Below, piece after piece: positions 1 to 6,840 of a stretch of 9,312 nt of DNA. The translations under genes and the position numbers were made by a program. The stretch is taken from positions 1 through 9,312 of the forward strand of contig JASMKJ010000375.1 in NCBI GenBank assembly GCA_030749275.1, read 5' to 3'. A model generated the notes under the pieces. The model was not told where the DNA came from. It saw only the letters and a list, made by a program, of their open reading frames with translations, and did no database searches. The stretch is from Acidimicrobiales bacterium (GTDB lineage: Bacteria > Actinomycetota > Acidimicrobiia > Acidimicrobiales > Poriferisodalaceae). Position 1 is the stretch's first letter. Each line of letters opens with the position of its first letter.

Positions 1-2
1 GG

Positions 3-89
3 CATGTCGAGGGCAACTCTGTGCGGCCGGACCACCGAATGGTTGCGCACACAGGCTTTTTGACACACGCTCGCCTCATAGAGAACTAG
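3..89 (+). CDS. trmI: tRNA (adenine-58-N1)-methyltransferase TrmI, C-terminal end only
   Basis: Only the last 28 codons lie in the window, in frame from base 3 to the TAG at 87-89; the 5' part is beyond the left edge. The visible tail contains VRPDHRMVAHTGFLTHARL. I recognise this as the C-terminal strand region of the TrmI family, where an RP-x-H-x-M-x-x-HT-x-FL pattern is conserved. TrmI methylates N1 of adenine 58 in the T-loop of tRNA with S-adenosylmethionine. No catalytic residue can be checked here. Position supports the call: in Mycobacterium tuberculosis trmI (Rv2118c) also lies a few genes upstream of mpa, the arc homologue. The stop is 10 bases before the next start, so the two genes are probably co-transcribed. 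The assignment rests on a short peptide from memory of the family. Confidence 0.72.
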   Translation, partial: HVEGNSVRPDHRMVAHTGFLTHARLIEN

Positions 90-99
90 CGGTTGGCTC

Positions 100-1278
100 G
101 TGATTCTTGACGCACTCTTCGGTGTCTTGACTGTTCTTTCAGTAATTGTGGGCTGGCGCGGAGGGTTAATCGGCCGTCTCGGCGCGTGGGTCGGGTTTGG
201 GCTGGGGGCTCTCGTTGCGGCTAAGTGGGCCGCAGACATCATTGACGTTCTGGCTATCGACGGTGAACATCAACGGCTAATAGCGGGAGCACTGGCGGTG
301 TTGTTCGCGGGAGTGATTGGCCATGCGATCGGCTGGCGCCTTGCCCGCAGCCTTCGCAACCTTGTTCCTCGCCCGTTTAGATGGCTCGATTCGCTTGCAG
401 GAGTGGCTGGAGGCGTAGCAACTGTGGCACTGCTGGTGTGGCTTATATTGCCTCCATTCTCGGCGGCCCAGGGTTGGCCGCAACGCCAGACTTCTGAATC
501 CAAAGTGGCCGCGGTTGTAGAACAACTGGCGCCGTTAACACCTAATGGAAGGGGCCTCTTGGACAGATTGTTGGAGGATTGGTCCCGAATTCCGTCGTTC
601 GACTCCAACACACCACCAGTTGAGGTTGGGGAACCGCCGGAGGAGCTAGCAGTTAGTGCAGAGACCTTGGAGTCAGTGGCAGCGTCGGTACTTCGTGTCC
701 AATCGGTCGCATGTAGTCAACGCCAAGACGGAACAGCATTTGTGATCGCTCCTGGCGCAGCGTTGACGAATGCCCACGTGGTCGCGGGGTCACAAAATGT
801 CGAAATAGCGCTTCCCGGCCAAAAACCATCTCCGGCAACTGTCACAGCTTTTGATCCAGAGAGAGACCTAGCGCTCCTCCGAGTAGACCCTGCCCTAGTG
901 CCCTTGGCGCTTCAGGTCCCACAGGCAGGACAGCTAGCAGCTGTCGTTGGGCATCCAGCGGGAGGACCACTGCGCACCGCGCCGATACGGCTTGTCGAAC
1001 GAGCGACGGATAATGGAAGGGACATCTATGACTCAGTGGACATCACCCGCAAATTTTGGTTTGCCGCCGCTCATTTACAGTCCGGCGACAGCGGGGCCCC
1101 AGTCGTAGACACTGAAGGATCCGTCCTCGGGATTGTTTTCGCTGTCGCGCCAAGCAACGCATCCGATTATCAGCGCGCCGCCTATATCTTGGACCGATCG
1201 GAAATAGCGGGCTTTATTGCCGAAACGGTTGCTTTCGGAGAACGCAGCGTAGTTGGAACAGGGAAGTGCCTCCGCTGA
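100..1278 (+). CDS. marP: MarP-like membrane-anchored periplasmic serine protease (CvpA domain + trypsin-like domain)
   Basis: The 392-residue protein has two parts. Residues 1-118 hold about four hydrophobic segments (roughly 1-18, 24-41, 60-78, 98-118), as in the CvpA-like anchor of MarP. Residues 185-392 form a chymotrypsin-fold protease. The triad is visible: His226 in TNAHVV, Asp256 in RDLALLRV and Ser331 in GDSGAP. Cys205 just before the first strand and Cys390 in GTGKC match in position the Cys pair whose disulfide supports activity in M. tuberculosis MarP (Rv3671c, 397 aa), a protease needed for acid and oxidative stress tolerance. The motif is GDSGA rather than the commoner GDSGG; Ala at this place should not abolish the oxyanion hole. 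The start is GTG at 100, with no strong ribosome-binding site, 10 bases after trmI, suggesting translation from a shared transcript. The domain is expected outside the membrane. Substrates are unknown; a link to the proteasome genes is only positional. Confidence 0.88.
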   Translation: MILDALFGVLTVLSVIVGWRGGLIGRLGAWVGFGLGALVAAKWAADIIDVLAIDGEHQRLIAGALAVLFAGVIGHAIGWRLARSLRNLVPRPFRWLDSLAGVAGGVATVALLVWLILPPFSAAQGWPQRQTSESKVAAVVEQLAPLTPNGRGLLDRLLEDWSRIPSFDSNTPPVEVGEPPEELAVSAETLESVAASVLRVQSVACSQRQDGTAFVIAPGAALTNAHVVAGSQNVEIALPGQKPSPATVTAFDPERDLALLRVDPALVPLALQVPQAGQLAAVVGHPAGGPLRTAPIRLVERATDNGRDIYDSVDITRKFWFAAAHLQSGDSGAPVVDTEGSVLGIVFAVAPSNASDYQRAAYILDRSEIAGFIAETVAFGERSVVGTGKCLR

Positions 1279-1315
1279 CGGCTTCAATGCTGTTAGCCGA
1301 CGCCGATCCGCCGAT

Positions 1316-1346
1316 TCGAAGAATTGATAGTTGAATCAAGCTTCGA
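1316..1346. other. stem-loop in the convergent marP/ferredoxin junction, possible weak terminator
   Basis: The arms TCGAAG (1316-1321) and CTTCGA (1341-1346) pair perfectly. Inside them TTGAT (1324-1328) and ATCAA (1335-1339) also pair, leaving a six-base loop. The hairpin covers the ferredoxin stop codon on the minus strand (1336-1338). A second small hairpin, CGGCT (1279-1283) with AGCCG (1295-1299), follows the marP stop immediately. Neither has a T-tract on either strand, so neither is a typical intrinsic terminator. Convergent genes must end transcription somewhere in this 57-base gap, which is the only support for the role. Confidence 0.25.
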
Positions 1347-1569
1347 TATAGATGCATTCCCCCGGGCATTCTTCAGCCGACTCAATTACAGCGTCGAGCT
1401 GAGCGTCAGGGAAGTTCGCTAGAGCCTCAGCGCCGCCGGGGTCAGACATGACGTTGCCGTCTTCAACGACGTACGCCAACCCGTCATCCAACAGGGTGAA
1501 AACATCAGGTGCGATCTCCTCGCAGAGGCCATCGCCTGTGCAAAGGTCTTGATCAATCCAGACTTTCAT
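1336..1569 (-). CDS. small single-cluster ferredoxin (3Fe-4S or Asp-ligated 4Fe-4S type)
   Basis: This 77-residue acidic protein has the layout of actinobacterial single-cluster ferredoxins, small electron carriers in the cytoplasm. The candidate ligands are Cys10, Asp13 and Cys16 (CTGDGLC) and Cys68 in CPGEC, with an extra Cys72. The Cys-x2-Asp-x2-Cys spacing is like that of Pyrococcus furiosus ferredoxin, where the Asp can ligate the fourth iron. The cluster may therefore be 3Fe-4S or an Asp-ligated 4Fe-4S; sequence alone does not decide. The central part has no second cluster motif. The start ATG is at 1567-1569 on the minus strand, preceded by GAAAGG (1577-1582) seven bases away, a good ribosome-binding site. 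It is divergent from arc and convergent with marP. The redox partner is unknown: no P450, reductase or other iron-sulfur enzyme lies nearby. Ferredoxin identity is firm; the biological role is open. Confidence 0.9.
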   Translation of the reverse strand: MKVWIDQDLCTGDGLCEEIAPDVFTLLDDGLAYVVEDGNVMSDPGGAEALANFPDAQLDAVIESAEECPGECIYIEA

Positions 1570-1782
1570 GCAGTTGCCTTTCTTCTTGCAAGGAAGCTTG
1601 GCGGTTCCAAGGGGGAGGTCAGCTCACAACGTTCAGCCAACGCACCTTAATTTACCTTGGTGACGATAAGTAGGCGCAACTTTCTTTCAACGTTCAATGA
1701 AAGGTATTTTCTCCGTTGAGCCACTTCCAGCGCGTATTCGTGTAGCTTCCGGTTCAGGCACGAGCGAACTCCGGGGACCGTA
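1570..1782. promoter_or_regulatory. divergent intergenic region with presumed promoters for the ferredoxin and the proteasome operon
   Basis: These 213 bases separate two divergent genes and are the longest non-coding stretch in the window, so they should hold the promoters for both. Toward arc there is an AT-rich stretch with TATTTT at 1705-1710 that could be a -10 element, without a convincing -35. Toward the ferredoxin, TAAATT (complement of 1649-1654) is a possible -10 with TTGCGC (complement of 1674-1679) 19 bases away, a poor spacing. An inverted repeat, CTTTCA (1684-1689) and TGAAAG (1698-1703) with an eight-base centre, lies just before the TATTTT and could be an operator. The octamer AACGTTCA occurs at 1628-1635 and again at 1689-1696. 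These elements were found by eye; none is proven. Confidence 0.4.
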
Positions 1783-3552
1783 ATGTCAAGCGAGGATGAC
1801 ATGAGTGGATCAGAACCAACGGCCGGCGAACTAGCCGCGCTTCGAAGCCAGATCCGTGCGCTTGAATCCGAAGTCGGCCTCTTAAGGCGAAAGCTAGTCG
1901 ACACCCCAAAGCGGGTCACGACACTTGAAGAACGACTGTTGGAAACGAAAGGGCAACTCGCTCAAGCCGTCTCCCAAAACGAAAAACTTACTTTTACGCT
2001 TCGTGAAGCGAGGGAACATATAGCAACACTCCGAGAGGAAGTGGAGAAACTGACGCAACCACCCTCCGCATACGGAACCTTCATCGCATCCAACGACGAC
2101 GACACCGTCGATGTGCATGTCAACGGACGGAAGGTGCGAGTCGGCCTGCACCCGGACTTGGTGGCAGAGGAACTCGACGCTGGAGCAGAGGTGGTCCTCA
2201 ACGAATCGATGAACGTGGTTATGGCCCGCGAACCGGGCACCTCCGGAGAGGTAGTCACTCTCAAAGAAGTCCTCGCCGATGGAAATCGAGCGCTCGTCAC
2301 AGGCAGAGCTGACGAAGAACGGATCGTTGACTTAGGTGATCACTTGAGGGAACAAACCTTGAGGTCTGGTGACAGCTTGCTCCTCGACGTTCGCGCAAAT
2401 TTGGTGTTGGAACGACTTCCGCGTCCAGAAGTGGACGAGCTACTGCTAGAAGAAGTGCCCAACGTCACTTACGACGACATAGGAGGTTTAGACGGGCAGA
2501 TAGAGCAAATCACTGATGCCGTGGAACTTCCGTACTTGCATCAAGACCTATTTCGTGAATATGACTTACCGGCGCCCAAAGGAATACTTCTCTATGGTCC
2601 GCCAGGCTGTGGGAAGACCCTTATAGCGAAAGCAGTCGCTAACTCTCTGGCGAAGAAGGTCGCGGATGCCGCAGGTGACGGAGACGCACAGAGCTTCTTC
2701 ATAAATATCAAAGGCCCCGAGCTGCTCAACAAGTATGTAGGGGAAACTGAACGTCAAATTCGCCAAATCTTTCAACGTGCTCGGGAAAAGGCCAGCGAAG
2801 GGTGGCCGGTCATCGTCTTCTTTGACGAAATGGAGTCCCTGTTTCGAACACGAGGCAGTGGAATCAGTTCAGACATGGAATCGACGGTAGTCCCACAGCT
2901 GTTGGCAGAAATTGACGGGGTCGAGGGGCTTCGAAACGTGATTGTCATTGGGGCATCAAATCGAGAAGATCTCATTGACCCAGCGATTCTCAGGCCCGGC
3001 CGCCTAGATGTAAAGATCAAAATTCACCGACCAGACGAAACAGCTGCCTCGGCGATCTTTGCCACCTACCTGAAACAAGAGCTACCCATTGACGCGATTG
3101 AAATCGATGAGCTTGGAGGCGGCGATCCAGACAAGGCTGTCAGGGTAATGATCGAGCGAACGGTAGAGGAGATGTATCGACCCGAAGAGCACAACCGCTT
3201 TCTTGAGGTCACCTACCAAAACGGTGACAAAGAGATCATGTATTTCAAGGATTTCGCCTCCGGAGCGATGATTGAAAATATCGTTCGACGCTCCAAGAAA
3301 ACCGCGATTAAGCGATCCATTGCCACGGGTAGCTATGGCATTCGCTTAGACGACCTTCTCGGCTCAATCCGACAGGAATATAAAGAACACGAAGATTTAC
3401 CAAATACCACCAACCCGGACGACTGGGCCAAAATTTCGGGCAAAAAAGGTGAACGTATCGTTTTCATTCGAACGTTACTTAGCGCCGACGACGAATTCGA
3501 CGGTGAAGGCGGCCGGGCAATAGAAAGAGTTCAGACAGGCCAATATCTCTAA
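1783..3552 (+). CDS. arc: proteasome-associated AAA+ ATPase ARC/Mpa
   Basis: ARC (Mpa in mycobacteria) is the hexameric unfoldase that captures pupylated proteins and feeds them to the 20S proteasome. The 589 residues compare with 609 in M. tuberculosis Mpa. Visible in order: an N-terminal coiled coil (about 14-92, heptad-like Leu/Glu/Arg) that binds Pup; the interdomain OB region (about 95-215); and the AAA+ module with Walker A GPPGCGKT at 272-279, pore loop around KYVG at 317-320, Walker B ending in FFDE at 346-349, sensor Asn393 and arginine fingers in RPGR (Arg404, Arg407). The C-terminus GQYL, with penultimate Tyr588, is the docking tail for PrcA pockets. Start: ATG at 1783 has GGGGA five bases upstream (1773-1777); an in-frame ATG at 1801 with GAGGA four bases upstream is a close alternative, removing six residues. 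It is the first gene of the rightward set, 28 bases before dop. Confidence 0.97.
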   Translation: MSSEDDMSGSEPTAGELAALRSQIRALESEVGLLRRKLVDTPKRVTTLEERLLETKGQLAQAVSQNEKLTFTLREAREHIATLREEVEKLTQPPSAYGTFIASNDDDTVDVHVNGRKVRVGLHPDLVAEELDAGAEVVLNESMNVVMAREPGTSGEVVTLKEVLADGNRALVTGRADEERIVDLGDHLREQTLRSGDSLLLDVRANLVLERLPRPEVDELLLEEVPNVTYDDIGGLDGQIEQITDAVELPYLHQDLFREYDLPAPKGILLYGPPGCGKTLIAKAVANSLAKKVADAAGDGDAQSFFINIKGPELLNKYVGETERQIRQIFQRAREKASEGWPVIVFFDEMESLFRTRGSGISSDMESTVVPQLLAEIDGVEGLRNVIVIGASNREDLIDPAILRPGRLDVKIKIHRPDETAASAIFATYLKQELPIDAIEIDELGGGDPDKAVRVMIERTVEEMYRPEEHNRFLEVTYQNGDKEIMYFKDFASGAMIENIVRRSKKTAIKRSIATGSYGIRLDDLLGSIRQEYKEHEDLPNTTNPDDWAKISGKKGERIVFIRTLLSADDEFDGEGGRAIERVQTGQYL

Positions 3553-3580
3553 GGGTCAGCTGCCCAGCTAAGGTCGCTCT

Positions 3581-5074
3581 GTGGCTGTACACAAGGTTCT
3601 AGGAATCGAAACAGAATTCGGGATCCTTCACCGTAACGATGGTGAGTCCAATCCGGTCGCAGCCTCGTCAATGATTATTAATGCCTACGTCAACGGTTTC
3701 CTCGAGCGCCGCATAGGTTGGGACTTTGAAGATGAGCACCCCGGGGTCGACGCTCGGGGCTTCAATGAGTTCGATGCGCTTGCACCTGAAATTGAAACCC
3801 ACTTGGTGAACGCTGTCTTAACAAACGGAGCGAGATATTACGTCGACCATGCTCACCCGGAGCTGTCAACGCCGGAATGTACGGATGCCAAGCAATGCAC
3901 AATTTACGATCGCGCCGCAGAAGAAATTCTGATTCGCTCAATGGAGAAGGCAAACGAGTTGTTGCCGGATGGGGAAGAACTCGTCATACACAAGAACAAC
4001 AGCGATGGAAAAGGGAACAGCTACGGGTGCCACGAAAACTATCTCGTGGACCGGGCTGTCCCTTTTGGACGGATCGTGCAGCAGATAATGCCGTTTTTTA
4101 TTTCTCGGCAAATCTTTTGCGGAGCGGGGAAGATCGGTTCAGAAGCACCAGGCCTGACGCATGCGGAGGTCCCCTTCCAAATCACCCAACGGGCTGATTT
4201 TTTTGAAGAGGAGGTCGGGCTTGAAACAACTCTGAAGAGACCCATCGTCAATACTCGAGATGAGCCTCATGCTGACAGCAAGAAATACCGGAGACTCCAC
4301 GTCATTGTCGGCGACGCGAACATGAGTGAGGTCCAGACGTATTTGAAGTTGGGCACCACGGCGATTGTCTTGGCCATGATTGACGACGACATGGCGCCGA
4401 ACGACTGCGCATTCGAAACTCCCGTAAAGACTTTGAGGGAGGTCAGCTACGACATTGATCTGGAGATGTCGCATCGTCTACTCAACGGTCAAAGGGCTTC
4501 GGCTCTAGACGTTCTGTGGGCCTATTACGCAGCAGCACAACTCTGGTCTGATCGATACGGATTCGAAGTCGTTGGTGGTGATGACATCGGCAACGACATC
4601 TTGCGCCAATGGCATGACGTGCTCTCTGCCCTAGAAAGCGACCCTGACTCCTTGACTGATTCCATTGATTGGATTGCCAAACGACGGCTCTACAAAGGAT
4701 TTCAAGAAAGACACGACCTTGAATGGTCAGACCCCCGAATGGCTGCTCTCGATCTGCAGTATCACGACCTCCGCCCGGACAAGGGTTTGGCAAGGCGGAT
4801 AGGGCTGGCACGCGTATCTACCGATGAACAAGTCAACAATGCAATTGGCAGCCCGCCCCCGACGACGAGGGCCTACTTTAGAGGTCGATGCCTTGAGCGA
4901 TACCCCGATGCGATCGTCGCAGCTAATTGGGATTCGATGGTGTTCGACGTTGGCAGCGATCCCCTCAGGCGAGTGCCAATGCTCGAACCATTGCGAGGAA
5001 CAGAGGTCCATGTCGCTAGCTTGTTAGATGAATGTGAGGATGCAGCGGAGCTTTTGCGGCGCTTGGGCACGTAA
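3581..5074 (+). CDS. dop: Pup deamidase/depupylase Dop
   Basis: Dop hydrolyses the isopeptide bond between Pup and substrate lysine, and in species whose Pup ends in Gln it also converts that Gln to Glu. It shares the carboxylate-amine/glutamine-synthetase-like fold with PafA. The 497 residues are close to the usual size (about 500). Visible motifs: GIETEFG at 8-14 with metal-binding glutamates; Asp89 in VDHAHPE, the position of the catalytic Asp; [10 protein letters not shown] at 146-155; NTRDEPHAD at 224-232; [14 protein letters not shown] at 237-250. Residues about 43-77 between the first strands are an insertion absent from the PafA encoded downstream; this is the Dop-loop that separates the two families, so the Dop call is secure. 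The C-terminal part keeps the Dop-type ending (WDSMVFD near 450). Start is GTG at 3581 with AAGG (3570-3573) seven bases upstream. As the Pup here already ends in Glu, depupylation is probably its main job. Confidence 0.97.
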   Translation: MAVHKVLGIETEFGILHRNDGESNPVAASSMIINAYVNGFLERRIGWDFEDEHPGVDARGFNEFDALAPEIETHLVNAVLTNGARYYVDHAHPELSTPECTDAKQCTIYDRAAEEILIRSMEKANELLPDGEELVIHKNNSDGKGNSYGCHENYLVDRAVPFGRIVQQIMPFFISRQIFCGAGKIGSEAPGLTHAEVPFQITQRADFFEEEVGLETTLKRPIVNTRDEPHADSKKYRRLHVIVGDANMSEVQTYLKLGTTAIVLAMIDDDMAPNDCAFETPVKTLREVSYDIDLEMSHRLLNGQRASALDVLWAYYAAAQLWSDRYGFEVVGGDDIGNDILRQWHDVLSALESDPDSLTDSIDWIAKRRLYKGFQERHDLEWSDPRMAALDLQYHDLRPDKGLARRIGLARVSTDEQVNNAIGSPPPTTRAYFRGRCLERYPDAIVAANWDSMVFDVGSDPLRRVPMLEPLRGTEVHVASLLDECEDAAELLRRLGT

Positions 5075-5096
5075 GGACCCGTAGAATTGCGAGAGT

Positions 5097-5102
5097 AGGA
5101 GG
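5097..5102 (+). promoter_or_regulatory. perfect AGGAGG ribosome-binding site of pup
   Basis: AGGAGG lies five bases before the ATG of pup at 5108. It is the strongest Shine-Dalgarno match in the gene set; dop, pafA and the DUF3866 gene have weaker or unclear sites. A strong site fits the need for many Pup molecules relative to the enzymes encoded on the same transcript. Confidence 0.8.
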
Positions 5103-5107
5103 CATTT

Positions 5108-5299
5108 ATGGCTGAACGGGAACAGAGGCGGCGGCCGTCATCACGATCTGATGAATCAGATGCTGAAGAGATAGATGCCGCAAATACAGGCGAAGAACTA
5201 AAAGCGGAACTCGATGATCTGCTCGATGAGATCGACGGAGTGTTAGAGAGCAATGCCGAAGAATTCGTGAAGAATTATGTCCAAAAGGGTGGAGAGTGA
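5108..5299 (+). CDS. pup: prokaryotic ubiquitin-like protein Pup, C-terminal Glu form
   Basis: Pup is the small, largely disordered modifier whose C-terminal Glu side chain is joined by PafA to lysines of target proteins. The 63 residues show a charged N-terminal half (the part engaged by the ATPase pore), a Leu/Asp/Glu-rich helix from about 28 to 54 ([12 protein letters not shown]) that pairs with the ARC coiled coil, and the invariant tail [12 protein letters not shown]. The last codon is GAG (Glu63), so no deamidation is required; M. tuberculosis Pup ends in Gln instead. Lys60 next to the di-glycine is the lysine conserved in the family. The start ATG at 5108 has AGGAGG five bases upstream. 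The final bases overlap prcB by four (GTGA), implying translational coupling between the modifier and the protease core. Its composition is strongly acidic, as usual. Confidence 0.98.
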   Translation: MAEREQRRRPSSRSDESDAEEIDAANTGEELKAELDDLLDEIDGVLESNAEEFVKNYVQKGGE

Positions 5300-6084
5300 G
5301 CTCGATTCCATTTTTTGGCCCCGGTGAGGACCCCGGAACTGACTTCCTTACTCTTCTGAAACATAACGGGTTAGACCCGTTTCCTAATGACCTGCCAGGG
5401 GTCATAGACGCGGGACATGCAACAACCGTCCTAGCCCTCCGGTGTGGAGACGGAGTCGTGGTAGCAGGCGATCGACGAGCGACAGCTGGGCATTTGATCA
5501 GTCATCGAGACATGCAGAAGGTATTCCCAGCAGACGATTACTCGGCTGTCGCGATAGCAGGCGCCGCTGGACCCGCTATTCAGATGGTCCGCGTGTTTCA
5601 GCTGCAGTTGGAGTATTACGAAAAGATCGAAGGGAAGCCGTTAACCCTTGAGGGCAAGGCGAACCAACTTGCAGAGATGCTGCGTGGAAACCTGCCACAA
5701 GCTATGCAGGGGCTTGCTGTTGTTCCAATATTCGCGGGCTACGACAAAGCCCGTGCGACCGGACGTCTCTTTCAGTTCGATGTAACAGGTGGCCGCTACG
5801 AAGAGCAAGACTATGCAACTAGTGGATCGGGAAGCTTGCATGCCGGAACTGTGGTCAAGCTTGGATTTCAGTCAGACCTTTCAATAGAAGAAGCCCTTTC
5901 GCTTGCGGTCAAAGCACTGTGGCATGCCGCTGATGAAGACAGCGCAACGGGCGGGCCGGATCCAATTCGAGGAATCTATCCAGTGCTCAGCGTCATCACA
6001 GCGGACGGGTTCCGCCAGCTCAGTGATGGCGAATCTGGTGAGGTCTTCGCCGCATTTCGAGAAGAACTTAACGGGGGGGAGTAG
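5296..6084 (+). CDS. prcB: 20S proteasome beta subunit PrcB
   Basis: PrcB forms the two inner catalytic rings of the proteasome. The 262-residue precursor has a propeptide of about 42 residues, then mature Thr43 in HATTVLAL. Counting from Thr43 as 1, Asp17 (Asp59 in AGDRR) and Lys33 (Lys75 in RDMQKVF) fall exactly where the N-terminal-nucleophile mechanism needs them. SGSGS at 176-180 and the DEDSATGG segment (213-220) complete the active-site region. The residue before the cut is Ala, where M. tuberculosis has Gly. The first 42 residues contain no signal peptide. Start is GTG at 5296, overlapping the pup stop by four bases; no other start fits the propeptide as well. The C-terminus ends LNGGE, a chance-or-not resemblance to the Pup end. 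The prcA gene follows after five bases. Confidence 0.97.
   Translation: MSSIPFFGPGEDPGTDFLTLLKHNGLDPFPNDLPGVIDAGHATTVLALRCGDGVVVAGDRRATAGHLISHRDMQKVFPADDYSAVAIAGAAGPAIQMVRVFQLQLEYYEKIEGKPLTLEGKANQLAEMLRGNLPQAMQGLAVVPIFAGYDKARATGRLFQFDVTGGRYEEQDYATSGSGSLHAGTVVKLGFQSDLSIEEALSLAVKALWHAADEDSATGGPDPIRGIYPVLSVITADGFRQLSDGESGEVFAAFREELNGGE
6075..6081 (+). promoter_or_regulatory. ribosome-binding site of prcA inside the prcB end
   Basis: The sequence GGGGGAG at 6075-6081, within the last codons of prcB, lies eight bases before the ATG at 6090. It also belongs to the Gly-Gly-Glu codons of PrcB, so the prcB C-terminus and the prcA translation signal share the same bases. Confidence 0.55.
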
Positions 6085-6089
6085 CCGGT

Positions 6090-6770
6090 ATGACTATGCC
6101 CGGAATGTATGTAAGCCCTGAGCAACTTATGCAGGACCGTGCTGACTACGCCCGCAAGGGAATCTCCCGTGGCCGTAGCCTTGCAGCGGTCGAATATCAA
6201 GGCGGCGTGGCCTTAGTCGCAGAAAACGCCAGTTCAACCCTCCGAAAAGTTTCGGAAATCTACGACCGAATAGCCTTCGGTGGAGTCGGTAGATACAACG
6301 AGTTTGATCAACTGAGAATTGCTGGGGTTCGCTACGCAGAGCTCAAGGGTTACCAATACAGTCGAGAAGACGTGGACGCTCGCAGCCTCGCAAACCAATA
6401 CGCCCAGATGCTGGGCCAAATCTTCACCCACGAGATGAAGCCAATGGAAGTAGAGATCGTTGTAGCTGAGATCGACACCGAGGGTTCCGCTGAGTTATAT
6501 CGAATTCAATATGACGGCACTGTCGCTGATGAGTTGCACTGGTGTTGCATCGGTGGTGATTCAGAATCAGTTCTCGAAAGACTTGCCGAAGGGTGGACAG
6601 AGGACTTGGATCGCGATGGGGCAGTAAGGCTTGCGGTCAACTCGTTGGCAGGACCGGACCGAACAATTGGAGCTGAAGAACTCGAGGTGGCGGTTCTAGC
6701 TGTAGACAATGGACGCCGTTGCTTCCAGAGACTCGATGATTTAGAAACGGAAGCCCTTTTGGCCCAATAG
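6090..6770 (+). CDS. prcA: 20S proteasome alpha subunit PrcA
   Basis: PrcA forms the two outer rings, which gate substrate entry and receive the ARC tail. The 226 residues start with the gating peptide MYVSPEQ (6-12) and the first helix with [10 protein letters not shown] (21-30), the alpha-subunit signature. [19 protein letters not shown] (43-61) follows, where Lys53 is the lysine that helps bind the ATPase tail in related alpha subunits. NEFD at 70-73 and ELYRIQYDG at 135-143 match the M. tuberculosis PrcA pattern. There is no N-terminal catalytic Thr, as expected. The C-terminus stops at EALLAQ, shorter than the extended acidic tail of mycobacterial PrcA. The ATG at 6090 is preferred; a second Met two codons later (6096) is possible. 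The gene is five bases after prcB and is surely co-expressed with it. A 70-base gap separates it from pafA. Confidence 0.97.
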   Translation: MTMPGMYVSPEQLMQDRADYARKGISRGRSLAAVEYQGGVALVAENASSTLRKVSEIYDRIAFGGVGRYNEFDQLRIAGVRYAELKGYQYSREDVDARSLANQYAQMLGQIFTHEMKPMEVEIVVAEIDTEGSAELYRIQYDGTVADELHWCCIGGDSESVLERLAEGWTEDLDRDGAVRLAVNSLAGPDRTIGAEELEVAVLAVDNGRRCFQRLDDLETEALLAQ

Positions 6771-6840
6771 CGGTCGTCGAGGAGCTGGATCCCGCCGTCG
6801 GTCTACGCCGAGAGTGTGTTCTAGAGATACGGTGTCCTTC

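Noticed and set aside
1..63. Frame 1 reading ending at TGA 61-63 as the tail of the upstream gene.
   Set aside because: Frame 3 to TAG 87-89 gives a TrmI-like tail, which is a much better match.
1647..1919. Minus-strand frame of 90 codons running from the start of arc into the ferredoxin upstream region.
   Set aside because: It would lie over the presumed promoters and antisense to arc; no start signal or family resemblance.
1962..2300. Minus-strand open frame of 112 codons inside arc.
   Set aside because: It lies wholly antisense to the conserved coiled-coil and OB region of ARC and is Ser/Thr-rich with no motif.
3557..3568. Small inverted repeat AGCTG/CAGCT between arc and dop as a terminator.
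   Set aside because: Five-base arms with a two-base centre and no T-tract; dop must be expressed across this gap.
4139..4474. Minus-strand open frames inside dop (also 4482-4811 and 4727-5011).
   Set aside because: They are antisense shadows of dop; the peptides resemble no family and their composition follows the complementary codons.
4873..5253. A 126-codon minus-strand open frame across the end of dop and most of pup.
   Set aside because: It is Ser/Arg-rich low-complexity sequence antisense to two certain genes, with no recognisable motif or ribosome-binding site.
6798..6811. Four-base hairpin TCGG/CCGA before pafA.
   Set aside because: Arms are too short to mean anything in sequence of this composition.
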